Shown here: positions 45,371 through 53,440 of the stretch, piece after piece
Numbering within the stretch: position 1 is the stretch's first letter
Layout: each line of letters starts with the position of its first letter
Source: Belnapia moabensis DSM 16746
Lineage (GTDB): Bacteria > Pseudomonadota > Alphaproteobacteria > Acetobacterales > Acetobacteraceae
Assembly: GCF_000745835.1 (NCBI RefSeq)
Contig: NZ_JQKB01000005.1
Coordinates: 62,001-126,000 of the forward strand
Length of the DNA stretch: 64,000 nt
Reading direction: 5' to 3'
Position numbers and translations under genes: made by a program
The notes under the pieces: generated by a model
The model's database searches: none
Seen by the model: the letters and a program-made list of their open reading frames with translations, nothing else
What the model was told of the DNA's origin: nothing

Positions 45371-46087
45371 TCAATCCCCTTCCTGATCCAGCGCGTAGCC
45401 CGCCGAGCGCACGGTGCGGATCACATCCGCCCCGCCATCGACATTGATCGCCTTGCGCAGCCGCCTGATATGGACGTCGACCGTCCGCGGCTCGACATGG
45501 ATGTCGCGCCCCCAAACCGCATCCAGCAGCTGCTCCCGGCTGAACACCCGCCCCGGATTCTGCAGGAAGAATTCCAGCATCCGGTACTCGGTCGGTCCGA
45601 GATGCAACGCCTTGCCGGCCCGCGTCACCCGGTGCGCATCCTGGTCCATGGTGATGTCGAGATAGGCGAGCGTCCCCTTGGTAGCGATGCTTCCCGAGCG
45701 CCGCAGCAGCGCCCGTATGCGCGCCAACAGGCTATCCATGGCGAAGGGCTTGGCGATGTAGTCGTCGGCGCCAGTATCAAGCGCCCTGACGGCATCCTGA
45801 TCCTCGGTCCGCGCCGTCACCATGATGATCGGCAGGTCCCGCGTCGCCGGCTTGCGCCGGAGCTGCCGGCAGACCTCGATGCCCGAGAGCGCCGGCAGCA
45901 TCCAGTCGAGCAGCACGAGGTCGGGCCTCGCCTCGGCGACGCGCAGCAGGGCTTCCTGCCCATCCGCCGCCTCCTCCACGCGGAAGCCCTGCTTCTCGAG
46001 GTTGTAGCGCAGCAGCGTGATCAGCGGCGCCTCGTCCTCGACGACCAGGATGGTCGGCTTGGCATGGCCCTGGACCATGTCCGGCAT
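45371..46087 (-). CDS. phoB: Phosphate regulon response regulator PhoB
   Basis: This 238-residue OmpR-class regulator activates phosphate-starvation genes. The receiver has phospho-acceptor Asp61 in LLDWMLPALSG and Lys in YIAKPF. The winged helix has LGPTEYRMLEFFLQNPGRVFSR and RTVDVHIRRLRKAI. It is the last gene of the pst-phoU-phoB operon. The ATG at 46087 has AGGAAGG upstream. The cognate PhoR kinase is not in the window. Confidence 0.95.
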   Translation of the reverse strand: MPDMVQGHAKPTILVVEDEAPLITLLRYNLEKQGFRVEEAADGQEALLRVAEARPDLVLLDWMLPALSGIEVCRQLRRKPATRDLPIIMVTARTEDQDAVRALDTGADDYIAKPFAMDSLLARIRALLRRSGSIATKGTLAYLDITMDQDAHRVTRAGKALHLGPTEYRMLEFFLQNPGRVFSREQLLDAVWGRDIHVEPRTVDVHIRRLRKAINVDGGADVIRTVRSAGYALDQEGD

Positions 46088-46103
46088 GTACGAGATCCCT
46101 TCC

Positions 46104-46823
46104 TCAGCCCGGCGGCCGGACCACGGCATAGGCGGAGCCGTCGCCTTTCGGTCGTTCATCCGGCAGGTTCTCGCCGCGCACGGCATAATGCACCGTCTCG
46201 GCGATATTCGTCGCATGATCCCCGATGCGTTCGAGATTCTTGGCGACGAACAGCAGATGCGTCGCCGCGGTGATGTTGCGCGGATCCTCCATCATGAAGG
46301 TCAGCATCTCGCGGAAGATGCCGTTATAGACCTGGTCGACCGGCTCGTCCGCCTCCCAGACCTCGTCGGCCCGGGCGACGTCGTCATTGACCAGCGCGTC
46401 GATCGCCCCCTTCAGGTTCTCCTGCACCAGCACCGCCATCCGGTTGAAGCCGTTGAGGCTGCCGATCGCCGGCTGCTGGGCCAGCACGATGCTCCGCTTC
46501 GCCGCGTTGCGCGCGTAATCGCCGATCCGCTCGATCCCATGGCTGATCTTGAGGCAGGCGATGACCAGCCGCAGGTCCTGCCCCACCGGCTGCCGCAGTG
46601 CCAGGATGCGGATGCAGAAATTCTCGATCTCCCGCTCCAGCGCGTCGATCGCGGCATCGCGCCCGACCACCTCGGTGGCGAGGTCGGTGTCCCGCCGAAT
46701 CAGCGAGGCGACGGCATCCGCCACCTGCCGCTCAGCGAGACCGCCCATGCGGGCGATCATGTCGCGCAGCCGCCGCAGCTCCTCGGCATAGGAGCGCACG
46801 GTATGCTCGGCCATCTGTTCCAT
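46104..46823 (-). CDS. phoU: Phosphate transport system regulator PhoU
   Basis: This 239-residue all-helical protein has the two PhoU repeats. The metal-cluster motifs KISHGIERIGDYARN and FVAKNLERIGDHATNIAE are clearly seen. It links PstSCAB activity to PhoR and prevents excess phosphate uptake. It lies 17 bases after pstB and 16 bases before phoB. Confidence 0.96.
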   Translation of the reverse strand: MEQMAEHTVRSYAEELRRLRDMIARMGGLAERQVADAVASLIRRDTDLATEVVGRDAAIDALEREIENFCIRILALRQPVGQDLRLVIACLKISHGIERIGDYARNAAKRSIVLAQQPAIGSLNGFNRMAVLVQENLKGAIDALVNDDVARADEVWEADEPVDQVYNGIFREMLTFMMEDPRNITAATHLLFVAKNLERIGDHATNIAETVHYAVRGENLPDERPKGDGSAYAVVRPPG

Positions 46824-46840
46824 CGTCCTGGCCTCCCGCC

Positions 46841-47668
46841 TCAGCCGAACCGGCCGGTGATGTATTCCTGCGTCTTCGGGTGCTTCGGCGCGGTGAAGAG
46901 CTGCCCCGCCGGCGCCACCTCGATCAGCTCGCCCAGATAGAAGAAGGCCACCTGATCGGCGCAGCGCGCCGCCTGCTGCATGTTGTGCGTCACGATGGCG
47001 ATGGTGAAGTCCCGCTTCAGCTCGTCGATCAGCTCCTCGATCTTCAGCGTCGAGATCGGGTCGAGCGCCGAGGTCGGCTCATCGAACAGGATCACCTCCG
47101 GCCGCACCGCAATGGTGCGCGCGATGCAGAGCCGCTGCTGCTGCCCGCCCGACATCCCCATCGCCGAGGTGTTCAGCCGGTCCTTCGCCTCCGACCAGAG
47201 TGCGGCGCGGGTCAGCGCCCACTCCACCCGCTCGTCCATCTGCGCCTTGCTGAGCTGCTCATGCAGCCTGACGCCGAAGGCGATGTTCTCGTAGATGGTC
47301 ATGGGGAAGGGGGTGGGCTTCTGGAAGACCATGCCGACCTTCGAACGCAGCGCGTTGAGATCGACGCCCTCCTCGATGATGTTCTCGCCGTCGAGCAGCA
47401 CCTGCCCCTCGGCCCGCTGGCCGGGATAGAGGCTGTACATGCGGTTCAGCACGCGCAGCAGCGTCGACTTGCCGCAGCCCGAAGGGCCGATCATGCCGGT
47501 CACTTGCCGGGCCGGGATGTCGAGCCCGATCCCCTTCAGCGCCTTGTGCGCGCCGTAGAAGAAGTCGAGGTTGCGGATCGCCAGCTTCGCCTCATTCAGC
47601 GCGGCGCCGGATCGCGCCTGCATCGTGCCGAGGGAGGGCCGGGCGGAAGTGGTCGCTTGGTCGCTCAT
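46841..47668 (-). CDS. pstB: Phosphate ABC transporter ATPase PstB
   Basis: This 275-residue ATPase of the high-affinity phosphate importer has Walker [11 protein letters not shown]-loop [19 protein letters not shown], signature [13 protein letters not shown] and Walker [13 protein letters not shown]. The tail [16 protein letters not shown] is typical of PstB. The start at 47668 adds a 25-residue flexible N-terminus; an internal ATG is possible. Confidence 0.97.
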   Translation of the reverse strand: MSDQATTSARPSLGTMQARSGAALNEAKLAIRNLDFFYGAHKALKGIGLDIPARQVTGMIGPSGCGKSTLLRVLNRMYSLYPGQRAEGQVLLDGENIIEEGVDLNALRSKVGMVFQKPTPFPMTIYENIAFGVRLHEQLSKAQMDERVEWALTRAALWSEAKDRLNTSAMGMSGGQQQRLCIARTIAVRPEVILFDEPTSALDPISTLKIEELIDELKRDFTIAIVTHNMQQAARCADQVAFFYLGELIEVAPAGQLFTAPKHPKTQEYITGRFG

Positions 47669-47682
47669 GGGGGTCTTGTCCT

Positions 47683-48570
47683 TCACTTGCCGCGGCCGAG
47701 GAGGCTGCGCGCGCCGATATTCAGCAGCAGCACGGCGAGGGTGATGAGGAGGGCACCGGCCCAGGCCAGTTCGATCCAGTCCTGGAAGGGCGAGCCGGCA
47801 TAGGAGTAGATGGTGATCGGCAGGCTCGGCATCGGCGCCGAGAGGTCGGTCGACCAGGCATTGTTGCCGAGGCTGGTGAAGAGCAGCGGCGCCGTCTCGC
47901 CGGCGATGCGGGCGATGCCGAGCAGCACGCCGGTGATGATGCCCGAGATCGCCGAGCGCCAGCTCACCAACACGATCATCTTCCACTTCGGCGCGCCGAG
48001 CCCGATCACCGCCTCGCGCAGCGTGTTGGGAACGAGGCTGAGCATGTCCTCCGTCGTCCGCACCACGATCGGGATGATGATGATGGCCAGCGCCGCGACG
48101 CCTGCCCAGCCGGAGAAGCCGCCGAAAGGCAGCACCAGCAGCTGGTAGACGAAGAGGCCGATCAGGATCGAGGGCGCCGAGAGCAGGATGTCGGAGACGA
48201 AGCGCACCACATCGCCGAAGCGCGAGCCCCGCGCATACTCGGCCAGATAGGTCCCGACCAGCATGCCGATCGGCGTGCCGATCAGCGTGGCCAGCGCCAC
48301 CTGGATCAGGCTGCCGACGATGGCGTTGAGCAGCCCGCCTTCGGAGCCCGGCGGCTTGGTCACTTCCGTGAAGACCGCGAGGTCCATCGCCCCGAAGCCC
48401 TTCACGAAGAGGGTGACGAGGATCGAGGCCAGGAAGACGAGGCCGATCCCCGTCGCCGCCAGCGACAGCGAGCGGATGATGAGATCCGTCCGCTTACGCC
48501 CGCGGCCGAGCCGCGCCGCGACCTTGAGGTCCTTCACCGGCGTCAGCGCCGGCTGAGTCGTGGCACTCAT
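47683..48570 (-). CDS. pstA: Phosphate ABC transporter permease PstA
   Basis: This 295-residue permease has six hydrophobic segments. The permease loop is [25 protein letters not shown], and the end is [18 protein letters not shown], the PstA signature. It lies 4 bases after pstC and 14 bases before pstB. Confidence 0.96.
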   Translation of the reverse strand: MSATTQPALTPVKDLKVAARLGRGRKRTDLIIRSLSLAATGIGLVFLASILVTLFVKGFGAMDLAVFTEVTKPPGSEGGLLNAIVGSLIQVALATLIGTPIGMLVGTYLAEYARGSRFGDVVRFVSDILLSAPSILIGLFVYQLLVLPFGGFSGWAGVAALAIIIIPIVVRTTEDMLSLVPNTLREAVIGLGAPKWKMIVLVSWRSAISGIITGVLLGIARIAGETAPLLFTSLGNNAWSTDLSAPMPSLPITIYSYAGSPFQDWIELAWAGALLITLAVLLLNIGARSLLGRGK

Positions 48571-48574
48571 CGGA

Positions 48575-49546
48575 TCAGCCCTTCAGCCTGGAGCGCAGCA
48601 GGTAGCGCGAGGTCGCGAGCACGACGAAGGAGATGACGAAGAGGATGAAGCCGAGCGCCAGCAGCGAGGAGAGCTTCAGGCTCCCCGTCTCGCTCTCGCC
48701 GAACTCCAGCGCCACGACCGAGGCGATGGTGTTGCCCGGCCCGAACAGCGTCGTCGTGATGCGGTTGGCATTACCGATGACGAAGGTCACCGCCATGGTC
48801 TCCCCCAGCGCCCGCCCGAGCCCCAGCATGACGCCGCCCGCGACCGAGATCCGCGTATAGGGCAGCACCACGCCGCGCATCACCTCCCAGGTGGTGCAGC
48901 CGAGCCCGTAGGCGCTCTCCTTGTATACGGGCGGCACCTGCTCGAAGACATCGCGCATGGTGGCAGCGATGAAGGGCAAGATCATGATGGCGAGGATCAG
49001 CGCCGCGGTCAGGATGCCGGTGCCGAAGGGCGGCCCCTGGAACAGGAAGCCGATGCCCGGCAGCTCGCCCAGGCTGTCGATCAGCGTCGGCTGCACATAC
49101 TGCGCCATCAGCGGCGCGATGAGGAAGAAGCCCCACATGCCGTAGATGATGGAAGGGACGGCCGCCAGCAGCTCCACCGCCGTGCCGACCGGCCGCCGCA
49201 GCCAGGGCGGCGCCAGCTCGGTGAGCGTGAAGGCGACGCCGAAGGCCAGCGGCACGGCGAAGATGATCGCCAGCACCGCCGTTACGATGGTGCCGTAGAT
49301 GGAGACGCCGGCACCGAAGACCTCGGCCACCGGGTCCCATTCCGTGGACCAGAGGAAGGAGAGACCGAAGGCCCGGAAGGCAGGCAGCCCGCCGATGAAA
49401 AGCTCGACGATGATGCCGCCGAGCAGCAGCAGCACGAAGGCGCCCGCCGCCTGGCAGGCCCCGGCGAAGAGCGCATCGCCGAGGCTGCCGGTGCGGCGCG
49501 GCGCGACCGGCCGCGCGCCCGTGGTCATGGTGGTGGCCTGCGACAC
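48575..49546 (-). CDS. pstC: Phosphate ABC transporter permease PstC
   Basis: This 323-residue permease has the loop YKESAYGLGCTTWEVMRGVVLPYTR and the GRALGETMAVTFVIGN motif of PstC. The start is GTG at 49546 with AAGGAG eight bases upstream. It is followed by pstA after 4 bases. Confidence 0.96.
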   Translation of the reverse strand: MSQATTMTTGARPVAPRRTGSLGDALFAGACQAAGAFVLLLLGGIIVELFIGGLPAFRAFGLSFLWSTEWDPVAEVFGAGVSIYGTIVTAVLAIIFAVPLAFGVAFTLTELAPPWLRRPVGTAVELLAAVPSIIYGMWGFFLIAPLMAQYVQPTLIDSLGELPGIGFLFQGPPFGTGILTAALILAIMILPFIAATMRDVFEQVPPVYKESAYGLGCTTWEVMRGVVLPYTRISVAGGVMLGLGRALGETMAVTFVIGNANRITTTLFGPGNTIASVVALEFGESETGSLKLSSLLALGFILFVISFVVLATSRYLLRSRLKG

Positions 49547-49573
49547 GCGGCGGGCTCCTTATCCGTTAGGCGG

Positions 49574-50623
49574 TCAGCCGTTCCACACCGGCTGGCCGTT
49601 GGCCTTCACCTCGGCCTTCCAGGCGGCGCGGATCTGGTCCTGCACCGGCTTCGGCAGCGGGATGTAGTCCAGCTGCGTCGCCAGCTGCTCACCGTTGTTG
49701 AAGGCCCAGTCGAAGAACTTCATAACGTTGCGGCTGCGCTCCGCATCGGTCGGGTTCTTCGGCAGCAGGATGAAGGTCGGCGAGACGATCGGCCAGGAGG
49801 TCGCACCCTGCTGGTCGATCAGGCTGGCGGCCATGCCTGGCGCGTTCCAGTCGGCACTCTGCGCCGCGGCGATGAAGCTCTCATGCGTCGGCTTCACGAA
49901 CTGGCCGGCCTTGTTGCGGAGCTGGGTGGTGACCAGCTTGTTCGAGACCGCATAGGCATTCTCGACATAGCCGATGGCGCCGCGGATGTTCTTCACCGTC
50001 CCGGCCACGCCCTCGTTGCCGCGCGCACCGGTCCCGGCCGGGAAGCGGACCGAGGTGCCGACGCCGACCTTCTCCTTCCACTCCGGCGACACCGCCGAGA
50101 GGTAGGACACCCAGACGAAGGTGGTGCCGGAGCCGTCCGCCCGGTAGGCCGGGGCGATGGCGAGGTTCGGCAGCGTCAGCCCGCGGTTCAGCTCGACCAG
50201 CTTCGGGTCGTTCCACTTGGTGATCTTGCCGAGATAGATCTCAGCCAGCAGCTCGCCGGTCAGCTTCAGCTGCCCGTCCTCGATGCCGGGGATGTTCACG
50301 ATGGCGACCAGGCTGCCCATCACCGACGGGAACTGCAGCAGGTTCGCCTCGGTCAGCTGTTGCTGGGTCAGCGGCGCGTCGGAAGCGCCGAAATCCACGG
50401 TGCGGTTGCGGATCTGGTTGATGCCTGCGCCCGAGCCGACCGATTGGTAGTTCACCGTGATGCCGGTCGCGCTGCGCCCGGCCTCGGCCCACTTCTGATA
50501 GACCGGATTGGGGAAGGTGGCGCCGGCGCCGGTGATCTGGCCACCCTGGGCCAAGGCGCGGCCTCCGAAGGCGGTGCCGGCGGCGAGCAGGCTGGCGCTG
50601 GCCAGCAATTGGCGACGATGCAC
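49574..50623 (-). CDS. pstS: Phosphate-binding protein PstS
   Basis: This 349-residue periplasmic phosphate receptor has a signal peptide (RRQLLASASLLAAGTAFGGRALA) and the diagnostic ITGAGATFPNPVYQKW, VNYQSVGSGAGINQI, FGASDAPLTQQQL and DGSGTTFVWVSYLS phosphate-site segments. Translation begins at GTG 50623 with GGAG upstream. It is the first gene of the pst operon, preceded by a Pho-box candidate. Confidence 0.97.
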   Translation of the reverse strand: MHRRQLLASASLLAAGTAFGGRALAQGGQITGAGATFPNPVYQKWAEAGRSATGITVNYQSVGSGAGINQIRNRTVDFGASDAPLTQQQLTEANLLQFPSVMGSLVAIVNIPGIEDGQLKLTGELLAEIYLGKITKWNDPKLVELNRGLTLPNLAIAPAYRADGSGTTFVWVSYLSAVSPEWKEKVGVGTSVRFPAGTGARGNEGVAGTVKNIRGAIGYVENAYAVSNKLVTTQLRNKAGQFVKPTHESFIAAAQSADWNAPGMAASLIDQQGATSWPIVSPTFILLPKNPTDAERSRNVMKFFDWAFNNGEQLATQLDYIPLPKPVQDQIRAAWKAEVKANGQPVWNG

Positions 50624-50716
50624 GTGTGTGTCTCCGCGTTTGTCCTGGCCGGGACTCCAAGGCCCCGGATGCGGCGCCTTCCTAGAGCCGCCATAAGACG
50701 GAGAGGTTGCATCTCG

Positions 50717-50734
50717 ATGAAGCTTCGATGACAG
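50717..50734 (-). promoter_or_regulatory. Pho-box candidate upstream of pstS
   Basis: On the minus strand CTGTCAT-CGAA-GCTTCAT matches the Pho-box pattern of two 7-base repeats 11 bases apart. The first repeat is perfect and the second keeps TTCAT. It ends 94 bases before the pstS GTG, with a possible -10 (TTATGG) about 18 bases downstream. PhoB is encoded in the same operon. Confidence 0.65.
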
Positions 50735-50768
50735 TCATCCGACGACTGCCCCGGTCATCCGGTATTTC

Positions 50769-51572
50769 CTATGCGGCCTTCGTGCCCGGCGCCCAGGCCG
50801 GGAGACGCTTCTCGCGGAATGCCGCGATCCCCTCCCGCCCCTCGGCCGAGGCCCGTTGCACCCAGCCCTCATGCGCCAGCAGCGCCATCGCCCTGGCATC
50901 GAGCTTCGCCCCATTGGCGCCGAGCAGGCTGTCCTTCGACACCGCCGCCGCCCCGGGCGCCGCCAGCAGCACCTCGCCGAGGATGGCCTCCAGCCGCGCC
51001 TCGATCGCCTCCGCCGCCACGACCTCGTGCACCAGGCCGATGCGCAGCGCTTCCGCCGCATCGAACCGCTCTCCGGTCACGGCATAACGCCGCGCCTGCC
51101 GCAGCCCCATGGCCTGGACCATCTGCGGCGAGATCGGCGTCGGTGCCACCCCGACCCGCACCTCGGTCAGGCCGAACACCGCCTCCGGCACCGCCAGCGC
51201 CACATCGACGCAGCAGACGAGGCCGCATCCCCCACCGAACGCCGCCCCCTGAACCAGGGCGAGGGTCGGGCGCGGGAATTCGTTGAGCAGCTGCATCGCC
51301 CGCGTTGTCGCCAGCGAGGCCTCGTAGGCCGCTTCCGGCGGATAGCCCGCGACCTCGGCCAGCCAGTTGATATCCGCCCCGGCGGCGAAATGCCGCCCCG
51401 CGCCGCGCAGCACCAGCGCCCGCACCGAGGCATCCCCGGCCAGCGCCTCCAGCGCCTCGGTCAGCCCGGCCAGCAGCGCGGCATTGTAGGCATTGCCGCG
51501 ATGCGGCCGGTTCAGCGTGGCGGTGACGATGCCCCGCGCATCGCGGCCGACCAGGACGGGCCCGTCTTCCAT
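50769..51572 (-). CDS. Enoyl-CoA hydratase/isomerase family protein
   Basis: This 267-residue crotonase-fold protein has the oxyanion motif RHFAAGADINWL in the first half and GAAFGGGCGLVCCVDVALA in the second. The usual first catalytic Glu region reads FGLTEVRVGVAPTPISPQM, consistent with an active hydratase or isomerase. GGAGGAAG precedes the ATG. It is downstream of no obvious operon partner, and its substrate is unknown. Confidence 0.9.
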   Translation of the reverse strand: MEDGPVLVGRDARGIVTATLNRPHRGNAYNAALLAGLTEALEALAGDASVRALVLRGAGRHFAAGADINWLAEVAGYPPEAAYEASLATTRAMQLLNEFPRPTLALVQGAAFGGGCGLVCCVDVALAVPEAVFGLTEVRVGVAPTPISPQMVQAMGLRQARRYAVTGERFDAAEALRIGLVHEVVAAEAIEARLEAILGEVLLAAPGAAAVSKDSLLGANGAKLDARAMALLAHEGWVQRASAEGREGIAAFREKRLPAWAPGTKAA

Positions 51573-51675
51573 GGTGCTTCCTCCATTGACAGCGGCTCAG
51601 GCCAGGGCCGAGCTTCCTTCGCGCCGGATGGTGTCGCCGCCGGCCCGCCCCGTCCATGGCCGAGGCCCATATCCC

Positions 51676-53376
51676 ATGCACGCCACCCGCCCGACCCTCT
51701 ATGGCGCCCGCCACGCCGTCTCCGCCGGCCACTACCTCGCCGCCGCCGCCGGCTTCGCCGTGCTCGAGGCCGGGGGCAACGCCATCGATGCCGGCTGCGC
51801 CGCCGGAATCGCCCTCGGCGTCCTCCTGCCGGACCTGGTGAACGTCGCCGGCGTCGCTCCCATCCTGATCCGCCTGGCCGATGGCCGCACCGAGACCATC
51901 GCTGGCCTAGGCCCCTGGCCCGCCTCCATCCCGGCCGACCTCTTCCAGCGCGAGCATGGCGGCCGCATCCCGAACGGCGTGCTCCGCACCGTCGTCCCCG
52001 CCGCGCCCGATGCCTGGATCACCGCCCTCGAGCGGCACGGCACCTTCTCCTTCGGCGAGGTCGCGCGCTACGCCATCCGCCACGCCCGCGACGGCTTCGC
52101 CGTCAACCCGCTTCTCGCCGAGAATATCCGCACGCACGAGGCCGACTACGCGCGCTGGCCATCCAACGCCGCCATCTTCCTCCCCAACGGGCGCCGCCCC
52201 GAGGTCGGCGAGAAATTCGTCCAATCCGACCTCGTCCGCAGCCTGCAATACATGGTGGACGAGGAGGCCGCGGCGGCAGGGCAGGGGAGGGCGGCCGGCC
52301 TCGCCGCCGCGCATGCCGCCTTCTACCGCGGCGACATCGCCCGCCAGATCGCCCGCTTCATGGCCGAGGAAGGCGGCTACCTGACCATGACCGACCTCGC
52401 TTCCTACCGCTCGCGCATCGAGCCGGCCGTGAGCCGAAGCTGGCGCGGCCACGAGGTCATCACCTGCGGCCCCTGGTGCCAGGGCCCCGCCCTGCTGGAA
52501 GCCCTGCTGCTTTTCGAGCGCGGCGGCTTCGCCTCCATGGCCCATAACGGCCCCGACTACCTCCATCTGATGACGGAATGCATCAAGGCCGCGATGGCCG
52601 ACCGCGAATACCATTTCTGCGACCCCGCCTTCCTCGACGTCCCCATCGACCGCCTGCTCTCGGACGCCCATCTTGCCGCCCGCCTCGCCGCCATCGACCC
52701 GTCCCGCGCCGAGCCCGGCATGTTCCCCGCCATCCTCGGCGCCGAAGCAGCCGAACCCGCCCCGGCCCCCCGCGCCCTGCCGACGATCGAGGCCGACACC
52801 TCCTACTGCGCCGTCATCGACCGCTGGGGCAACGCCTTCAGCGCCACCCCCTCCGACGGCTCCTGGAACTCGCCCGTCATCCCCGGCCTCGGCCTCATCC
52901 CCTCCAATCGCGGCAGCCAGAGCCGGCCGGATCCGGCACACCCCTGCGGCGTCGCACCCGGCAAGCGCCCCCGCCTCACCCCCAACCCGGCCCTAGTGGT
53001 GACGGCGGATGGCGGCCTCATGCCCCTCGGCACCCCCGGCGGGGACGTGCAGATCCAGGCCATGCTGCAGGTCATGGTGAACATCCTGCATTTCGGCATG
53101 GAGCTGCAGGAGGCAATCGAGGCCCCCCGCATCGCCAGCTACGCCTTCCCCTCCTCCTTCGCCCCCTTCGACTACTTCCCAGCCCGCCTCGCGGTCGAGG
53201 ACGGCATTTCGCAATCCACCCGCGACGCCCTCGCCGCCCGCGGCCATGAGGTGAGGGACTGGCCCCACCGCACCTGGCTCGCCGGCGCCGTGGAGGTGGT
53301 CCGCTCCGATCCCCATACCGGCCTCATCGCTGCCGGCGCCGACCCGCGCCGCCCGGCCTACGCCATCGCCGGCTGA
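51676..53376 (+). CDS. Gamma-glutamyltransferase family protein
   Basis: This 566-residue Ntn-hydrolase of the GGT family is processed by self-cleavage. The likely nucleophile is the Thr of EADTSYCAVIDRWGNA, matching the conserved THYSVVD-type junction. The later PSNRGSQSRPDPAHP, GKRPRLTPNPALVV and LGTPGGDVQIQAMLQV segments are GGT-like. No signal peptide is seen, so it is probably cytoplasmic, unlike periplasmic Ggt. Related enzymes act on gamma-glutamyl compounds, cephalosporins or oxamate. It precedes the D-aminoacylase-like gene by 64 bases. Confidence 0.88.
   Translation: MHATRPTLYGARHAVSAGHYLAAAAGFAVLEAGGNAIDAGCAAGIALGVLLPDLVNVAGVAPILIRLADGRTETIAGLGPWPASIPADLFQREHGGRIPNGVLRTVVPAAPDAWITALERHGTFSFGEVARYAIRHARDGFAVNPLLAENIRTHEADYARWPSNAAIFLPNGRRPEVGEKFVQSDLVRSLQYMVDEEAAAAGQGRAAGLAAAHAAFYRGDIARQIARFMAEEGGYLTMTDLASYRSRIEPAVSRSWRGHEVITCGPWCQGPALLEALLLFERGGFASMAHNGPDYLHLMTECIKAAMADREYHFCDPAFLDVPIDRLLSDAHLAARLAAIDPSRAEPGMFPAILGAEAAEPAPAPRALPTIEADTSYCAVIDRWGNAFSATPSDGSWNSPVIPGLGLIPSNRGSQSRPDPAHPCGVAPGKRPRLTPNPALVVTADGGLMPLGTPGGDVQIQAMLQVMVNILHFGMELQEAIEAPRIASYAFPSSFAPFDYFPARLAVEDGISQSTRDALAARGHEVRDWPHRTWLAGAVEVVRSDPHTGLIAAGADPRRPAYAIAG
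52279..52291 (+). repeat. Overlapping GGGNAGGG (KOPS-like) octamers
   Basis: GGGCAGGG overlaps GGGGAGGG within the gamma-glutamyltransferase-like gene. It is part of the plus-strand-biased octamer set. Confidence 0.45.
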
Positions 53377-53414
53377 ACCCGGCCCATTGCCCCCACCGCC
53401 CGCCGGAGCCAAAC

Positions 53415-53430
53415 TTGGTCGAACGACCAA
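53415..53430. promoter_or_regulatory. Perfect palindrome before the D-aminoacylase-like gene
   Basis: TTGGTCGAACGACCAA has 7-bp perfect arms around AA, ending 10 bases before the ATG and touching the AAGGAGG ribosome-binding site. TGGTC-N4-GACCA dyads are typical of GntR/FadR-type repressor sites, so binding here would block translation start or transcription. No regulator gene is adjacent. Confidence 0.6.
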
Positions 53431-53440
53431 GGAGGCTCCC

